Position numbers and translations under genes: made by a program
NCBI RefSeq assembly: GCF_034651555.1
Contig: NZ_JAYEEQ010000019.1
Location: forward strand, 1 to 64,000
Reading direction: 5' to 3'
DNA length: 64,000 bases
DNA from: Aurantibrevibacter litoralis
GTDB lineage: Bacteria > Bacteroidota > Bacteroidia > Flavobacteriales > Flavobacteriaceae
Shown: piece after piece, positions 59,014 to 64,000 of the stretch
Position numbering within the stretch: the first letter of the stretch is position 1
Layout: the number at the start of each line of letters is the position of its first letter
Notes under the pieces: model-generated
Seen by the model: only the letters and a program-made list of their open reading frames with translations
The model's database searches: none
What the model was told of the DNA's origin: nothing

Positions 59014-59655
59014 ATGAAAAAAATTATTACAACTGCAATAGCTTGCTTGGCTTTGATGGCTTTTAGCAAAACCACACTACAATCGCAAAAGGCAACTTCT
59101 ACCGCCACTTTAATGCATACCTCACAGGTGATGGATACCTCAGGCGCCAAAAAATTCTGGGATACACTGAAACGCCATTGCGGCAAAGCCTATGAAGGAA
59201 ATCTAAACAGTGGCGCTGTCGGAGATGATTTTAAGGGTAAACAATTGGTAATACACCTTCTTTCATGTAACGACGATGAAATCCTAATTCCGTTTAATGT
59301 GGGAGATAACCGTAGCAGAACGTGGATTTTAATATACAAAGATGGCCGAATTCAACTAAAACACGATCATCGCCATGAAGATGGCACATCAGACAAGGTA
59401 ACGATGTACGGAGGCACTACCAGTAATAGTGGGCTGCCCGGATTGGCTGTGTTTCCCGCAGACGAGGAAACCGTAGGCGTTATCCCGGCTGCAGCAACCA
59501 ACGTCTGGTGGATTACCGTAAATGATACGGCCTACACCTATAATTTAAGACGAATAGGTACCGACCGTTTATTTTCAGTTTCCTTTGATCTTACCAAGGA
59601 AATTGAAACGCCCAAAGCTTCTTGGGGTTGGGAAAATTATCCTAGCTCTAGGTAG
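59014..59655 (+). CDS. secreted hypothetical protein
   Basis: This 213-residue protein has a signal peptide (ITTAIACLALMAFSKTTLQSQ) and a soluble domain with a KFWDTLKRHCGKAYEG motif, HDHRHEDGTSD (a His cluster able to bind metal) and VFPADEETVGVIPAAATNVWW. It is a conserved-looking secreted protein 37 bases downstream of mce. I do not know its function. Confidence 0.68.
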   Translation: MKKIITTAIACLALMAFSKTTLQSQKATSTATLMHTSQVMDTSGAKKFWDTLKRHCGKAYEGNLNSGAVGDDFKGKQLVIHLLSCNDDEILIPFNVGDNRSRTWILIYKDGRIQLKHDHRHEDGTSDKVTMYGGTTSNSGLPGLAVFPADEETVGVIPAAATNVWWITVNDTAYTYNLRRIGTDRLFSVSFDLTKEIETPKASWGWENYPSSR

Positions 59656-59850
59656 CGCCCTCGGCAATTTTAGGTAGAAGTATATTCAACGTGTTACGGT
59701 TTTGTAAAGATGGATGAAAAATCGTAACTTTGTTAAAGTTCCCTAAATATAACATCTCTAAAGCGACTAAAATCTCTTCGTAAATTGAAGTGTTTTTTCG
59801 CTTTTTAGAATAAATTATTTAACGACAGTTTTTTCTGTTATTATTGATTT

Positions 59851-62800
59851 ATGAAAGTATTGGGACAAATCGCGAAACGTATTATTTTCCATAATAAATG
59901 GGCTTATTGCTTCGCTGTAACCTGTTTGGCAAACTTCGTATTTGCCCAAAACCACACCACCTTTAGGCAATTATCTATCAATCAAGGGCTTTCCCAAAAT
60001 AGTGTTATTTCTATTGCTCAAGATAGTACAGGCTATTTATGGATGGCTACCCAAGATGGCCTAAACAAGTACGACGGGCGTACTTTTAAGGTGTACGATT
60101 TTCAGTTTGAAGATATTACCAATTATGAATATAGCCATCTTGGCAAAGTGTATGTAGATCGGGTTGGTACAATTTGGATTATTCCAATTTCTAGAATTCC
60201 CCATTACTATGATCCTACATTGGATGTGTTCCTACCCCTATCTGCAATTAACGACGTAAGTGCCATATACCAAGACAGTCAGCACAATTTTTGGTTTGGC
60301 ACCTACCATTCCGGTCTGTACCGCATGCGCAAAGAGGATTCCCATGCATCGCAACTGGCAACTTCAGAAAAGATCAATACCGTGTATAGCATTACGGAAG
60401 ATGCCAAGGGCCGTATTTGGATTTCAGGAGAAGACAGCATCATGGAATACAACACCCAAACCGAAAAATTTGTACCCCATACACCAAAAACCGACATAAA
60501 AACCTTGTTTAGTGCTATAGCCATAGATGGCGCCAACCAGGTATGGGTAGGAAGCTATGGCAACGGTTTATGGAAAAAACAAAATGATGAGGATGGTTTT
60601 GAAAAAGTGATGCTTACAGAACAAAGTGGCAAACCCTTTCCGGAGGATTTGTATGTGTTGTCATTAGTAAAAGATAGCCAACAGAATTTATGGATTGGCA
60701 CTTATGGCAGTGGCCTGTATAAGTTTGACCTGGAATATGGTACCTTAGAAAATTTTTCTGTAGCCAAGCACAATCCCCGTACCATTCATTATGACGATAT
60801 ACTCAGTATATATGAAGATTATACCGGAACGCTATGGTTTGGAACCGATGGCGCCGGAGTAAGTTATCATGATGCATTTTTAGACAAATTCAATTATTTT
60901 ACTAATTATTTTACCCCGGAAAATGTAAATATTGATGTAGTACGAGCCATTACCATAGACCATAGTGAAAATATTTGGATTGGTACCAGTGGAAAGGGAC
61001 TTAGTTGTTATGATGCGCAAACAAAATCATGGAAAACGTATTTCGCCGATGAAGGAGATTCCGGACTTAGTGACGATCGTATTATGAGCCTTTTTACCGA
61101 TGCGTCCGGTGACATTTGGATAGGCACTCAGGATGGAGGTCTCAATATTTTATCCAAAGACCGCAAAATAACAAAGTACCTAAACCACCCCACCGCAGCC
61201 TTTCCCGGCGTAACCATTTGGCGCATCCATAAGGATCCTAACAATCAAATTTGGTTGGGAACCCGGAAAAGCGGAATCTTTCTTTTTGATAAGAAAAAGG
61301 GGGTAATGGCTGCCTTTTCGGCCAAACTAGGGAATTTCCCAAGCAATAATATACGAACCATTATCGATGGGGATAATGACACCCTTTGGATTGGTACCGA
61401 TGATCATGGGGTATTTCGTTTTAATACAAAGACCTACGCCTATAAGCCACTGGAAATTTCGGAAGATGCACTGAAACGCCTGAGTCAATTTCAGGTGAAA
61501 GCACTCACATACGACCAAAACAAGGTGCTTTGGATTGGTACCGGAGGCGACGGTCTAAAGGCGTACAACACCCAAACAAAGGACTTCTATAGGTATACTA
61601 CCGAAAACGGACTTGCAAACAACGTGATCTATGCGGTAATGCAAGACAATATGAACAATCTTTGGCTTAGCTCTAACAAAGGCATCATAAAATTTAGACC
61701 CAATGCAGATCTTTCCCCTAATCCGGAGGTTACCAACTATACCAACTATGATGGTTTATCCAATGAATTTAATACCGGCGCCTATTTTAAGGCCGTAAAT
61801 GGCGATTTGTATTTTGGAGCCTTAGATGGTATTTATTGGTTTGATCCTTCTCAAATGAAAGAAAGCCATATCATTCCGAAAACCGTCATTACGAGTTTTG
61901 AGATTTTTAACGAGCCCCAACCTTTGCAAAACGGAAGGCTTCTAAACGCCAACCAAAACACCCTTACCTTTGGTTTTAGCAGCATGCAATTTTCTTTACC
62001 GGAGAAAAATAAATACCAATTCATCTTAGAAGGCTATGAGACCGACTGGCTGGAAGTCGATAATAGGGCTGTAGCACGCTATACCAATCTTCCTTTTGGA
62101 GACTATGTTTTTAAAGTAAAATCGAGCAATTACGACGGCACATGGAATGAAACGCCTGCAGTTTTTAGCTTTACTATTAAAAAACCTTGGTATTTAAGTG
62201 CCTCTGCCTTGGCGTTGTATGTGCTTTTGTTTGGATTGCTTGGATATGCCACGTATTTCTACTTTAAATCTCGCTGGAAAATGCAAACTGAGTTAAAAAT
62301 AGAATCGGATCGCTCGGGCCGCTTAAAACAGCTCAACGATTACAAGACCAAGCTATACATCAATCTTTCGCATGAATTTAGAACACCTTTAACCCTTATT
62401 TCTGCTCCTGTTAAAAAATTACTCGGTCATAAAAACATACCGGAGGATGCTCGTGCAGATTTAAGCCTGGTAGCCCGGAATTCAGATCGACTTATGAGCT
62501 TGGTAGATCAGCTTTTAGAACTTTCAAAAGTGGAGTCGGGCTTTGTAAAGTTACGGGTAACATATGCCAATCTGGAGCTTTTTTTAAATGCACAACTGGC
62601 TTCGTTCATTCCGTTGGCCATAGAAAAAAAAATAACGCTTACCCCAATCCTTACCCAAATTCAGTATGGCTGGTATGACAGTGATGTGGTAGAAAAAATT
62701 CTAAGCAATCTGCTTGGCAATGCTATTAAGTACACCCCAAAACAGGGCACTATTCGTTTTGAGGCACAGCAACAACAAGATGTACTCGAAATTACTATTG

Positions 62801-63861
62801 AAAATGAGCTAAGCGAGATAAAAGAGCCGAATATTGATAAATTATTTGAACGTTTCTACCAGTCCGATACCCAAAATGAAGGTTTCGGGATTGGACTTTC
62901 TCTCATAAAAGAACTGGTAGCCCTGCACCGCGGTACTATATCGGCCTCCTATGTGAATGAAAACCGTATTCGGTTTCAGGTACGCCTACCCATAGCCAAG
63001 ACTTGTTTTTTAGAAACGGAGTTAATCCCGCTACCTACAGAAATATCCCCTAGTGAAAAACTATCCGATTATGACACTAGAGTGAGCCTCGCAAACAAAG
63101 CTGCCAAAATGATCTTATTGGTAGAGGACAATCCGGAATTAAGAGCCTTTACGAAAACGCTTTTTGAGAACGATTATAAGGTGATTGAAGCAGAAAATGG
63201 AACAACAGGAATAAAAAAAGCCATTCAATATATTCCGGACCTCATTATTTCAGATATTATCATGCCCGAAACTGATGGCATTATATTGTGCCAAACCTTA
63301 AAGAACGACGAGCGCACATCGCACATACCCATCATATTGCTTACGGCCAAATCAGGTGAAGAAAGCGAACTCATAGGACTGCAAACCGGCGCAGACGATT
63401 ATATCCTAAAGCCCTACAATCCCAATAAAATTAAACTTCGTGTTCAGAAATTAATAGAATCCAGAATTAATTTAAGAAACCGCTATCAACAAAATGCTAT
63501 TTTAAAACCTCATGAAATTTTCATTACTTCCACCGACGAAAAATTCTTTACCAAACTGCAACAGGTTATAGCGGACAACTTGGCCAATCCTGACTTTAAT
63601 GCGGCGGCCTTCAGTAAGGCTATTGGAATGAGCAGAATGCAGTTACATCGCAAGCTAATGGCACTTACGGGCCTCAGTGCCACTGCCTTTATTACAACGC
63701 AACGACTAAAATCAGCCATACCCCTACTACAAAAAAACACAATTACCGTGGCCGAAGTGGCCTATGCCTGCGGATTTAGTTCGCCATCGTACTTCATTAA
63801 ATGCTTTAAAGAAACCTACGGAAAAACCCCATCGAAATTTATGATGCGTACTTCACTCTAG
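59851..63861 (+). CDS. hybrid two-component system regulator (HTCS)
   Basis: This 1336-residue one-protein sensor has a signal/anchor region (FAVTCLANFVFAQ, to about residue 32), an extracytoplasmic double beta-propeller of Reg_prop repeats (about 40-700, repeated WIGTxGxGL motifs), a Y_Y_Y domain (about 705-780), a membrane segment (about 785-808), a HisKA with His841 (SHEFRTP), a HATPase (GFGIGLSLIKEL), a receiver with phosphoacceptor Asp1135 (IISDIIMPETDG), and a C-terminal AraC DNA-binding domain (about 1230-1336). Such regulators sense oligosaccharides and turn on glycan-degradation loci; the target probably lies to the right of the window. Confidence 0.95.
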   Translation: MKVLGQIAKRIIFHNKWAYCFAVTCLANFVFAQNHTTFRQLSINQGLSQNSVISIAQDSTGYLWMATQDGLNKYDGRTFKVYDFQFEDITNYEYSHLGKVYVDRVGTIWIIPISRIPHYYDPTLDVFLPLSAINDVSAIYQDSQHNFWFGTYHSGLYRMRKEDSHASQLATSEKINTVYSITEDAKGRIWISGEDSIMEYNTQTEKFVPHTPKTDIKTLFSAIAIDGANQVWVGSYGNGLWKKQNDEDGFEKVMLTEQSGKPFPEDLYVLSLVKDSQQNLWIGTYGSGLYKFDLEYGTLENFSVAKHNPRTIHYDDILSIYEDYTGTLWFGTDGAGVSYHDAFLDKFNYFTNYFTPENVNIDVVRAITIDHSENIWIGTSGKGLSCYDAQTKSWKTYFADEGDSGLSDDRIMSLFTDASGDIWIGTQDGGLNILSKDRKITKYLNHPTAAFPGVTIWRIHKDPNNQIWLGTRKSGIFLFDKKKGVMAAFSAKLGNFPSNNIRTIIDGDNDTLWIGTDDHGVFRFNTKTYAYKPLEISEDALKRLSQFQVKALTYDQNKVLWIGTGGDGLKAYNTQTKDFYRYTTENGLANNVIYAVMQDNMNNLWLSSNKGIIKFRPNADLSPNPEVTNYTNYDGLSNEFNTGAYFKAVNGDLYFGALDGIYWFDPSQMKESHIIPKTVITSFEIFNEPQPLQNGRLLNANQNTLTFGFSSMQFSLPEKNKYQFILEGYETDWLEVDNRAVARYTNLPFGDYVFKVKSSNYDGTWNETPAVFSFTIKKPWYLSASALALYVLLFGLLGYATYFYFKSRWKMQTELKIESDRSGRLKQLNDYKTKLYINLSHEFRTPLTLISAPVKKLLGHKNIPEDARADLSLVARNSDRLMSLVDQLLELSKVESGFVKLRVTYANLELFLNAQLASFIPLAIEKKITLTPILTQIQYGWYDSDVVEKILSNLLGNAIKYTPKQGTIRFEAQQQQDVLEITIENELSEIKEPNIDKLFERFYQSDTQNEGFGIGLSLIKELVALHRGTISASYVNENRIRFQVRLPIAKTCFLETELIPLPTEISPSEKLSDYDTRVSLANKAAKMILLVEDNPELRAFTKTLFENDYKVIEAENGTTGIKKAIQYIPDLIISDIIMPETDGIILCQTLKNDERTSHIPIILLTAKSGEESELIGLQTGADDYILKPYNPNKIKLRVQKLIESRINLRNRYQQNAILKPHEIFITSTDEKFFTKLQQVIADNLANPDFNAAAFSKAIGMSRMQLHRKLMALTGLSATAFITTQRLKSAIPLLQKNTITVAEVAYACGFSSPSYFIKCFKETYGKTPSKFMMRTSL

Positions 63862-63876
63862 GCATTTTACTACTAC

Positions 63877-63964
63877 TGTTACATAATTTGCATCATTTGT
63901 TACATCTGTTTCATTGCCTGGGTAACGCTGTTACAGCACAGCTATACATTGTTACATCTGTTAT
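63877..63964. promoter_or_regulatory. paired TGTTACA direct repeats, candidate HTCS operator
   Basis: TGTTACA(T/G) occurs at 63877, 63898, 63929 and 63950, a 21, 31, 21 spacing. The two pairs are exactly 52 bases apart, about five helical turns, and the second repeat of each pair is followed by CTGTT. AraC-type activators bind paired direct repeats two helical turns apart, so this is a good candidate for the target site of the adjacent HTCS. The controlled gene is beyond the window. Confidence 0.55.
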
Positions 63965-64000
63965 GCCCTTTGTTTTTCATTATAACCACATTTGTATGGA

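Noticed and set aside
1..64000. tRNA, rRNA and CRISPR features
   Set aside because: I looked for cloverleaf patterns, conserved T-loops and regularly spaced repeats and found none that hold up.

Overview
The window is a stretch of chromosome from a member of the Bacteroidota, almost certainly a (marine) Flavobacteriaceae. Evidence seen in the sequence: two type IX secretion (Por) sorting domains, a CarboxypepD_reg-like/TonB-dependent receptor, a 1336-residue hybrid two-component regulator with propeller, kinase, receiver and AraC parts, DUF4271/DUF4296/DUF3098/DUF3127 proteins, repeated TAnnTTTG -7 boxes typical of the Bacteroidota sigma factor, and almost no Shine-Dalgarno sequences. No rRNA, tRNA or CRISPR was seen.

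Layout. 1-4450 (mostly minus): trmB-lysE-atl operon, an orphan small gene, and a PhoB/PhoR-like pair. 4512-10014 (plus): a tandem TAACATT site, a lipoprotein, a TonB receptor and two miniature T9SS proteins. 10085-14025: LuxE-like protein, YHS protein, tyrS and an SDR. 14413-21291: an AT-rich accessory operon for a double-glycine-leader peptide (precursor, two membrane proteins, ABC ATPase, small protein, family 2 glycosyltransferase, membrane protein, thioredoxin-like protein, C39-peptidase ABC exporter). 21327-31973: core metabolism and envelope (dihydroorotase, polyprenol-phosphate sugar transfer, hemD, pckA, a saccharopine reductase-like enzyme with an Lrp regulator, a zinc peptidase). 32231-36029: a SemiSWEET transporter and a leuS that carries an in-frame DUF559 nuclease domain and five palindromic repeats. 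36199-39813: ftsX-DUF3098-uppP-truB and a TonB-like protein. 40151-49901: peroxiredoxin, tag, a TetR/ABC/HlyD/TolC efflux operon whose ABC subunit has lost most catalytic motifs, aat, DUF3127 and flavin reductase. 50011-58976: an orphan kinase, HIT, greA, a TolB-like and an M28 lipoprotein, dusB, a LolC/E-like permease, rbfA and mce. 59014-64000: a secreted protein, the hybrid two-component regulator, and a repeat-rich regulatory region for a gene beyond the window.

How the genes work together. The strongest accessory system is the peptide locus: a 62-residue precursor with a textbook double-glycine leader and a mature peptide with two cysteines lies next to a glycosyltransferase, a thioredoxin-like protein and a leader-cleaving exporter. 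That parts list resembles the sublancin-type glycocin loci of Bacillus, and an ABC-2-type exporter in the same operon is a plausible self-protection module. The second notable system is the DUF559 element flanked by inverted palindromic repeats inside leuS. A 219-bp intergenic repeat present twice shows a compensatory base-pair change, which points to a folded RNA or structured DNA element. Functions are inferred from motifs read by eye; no database search was possible.
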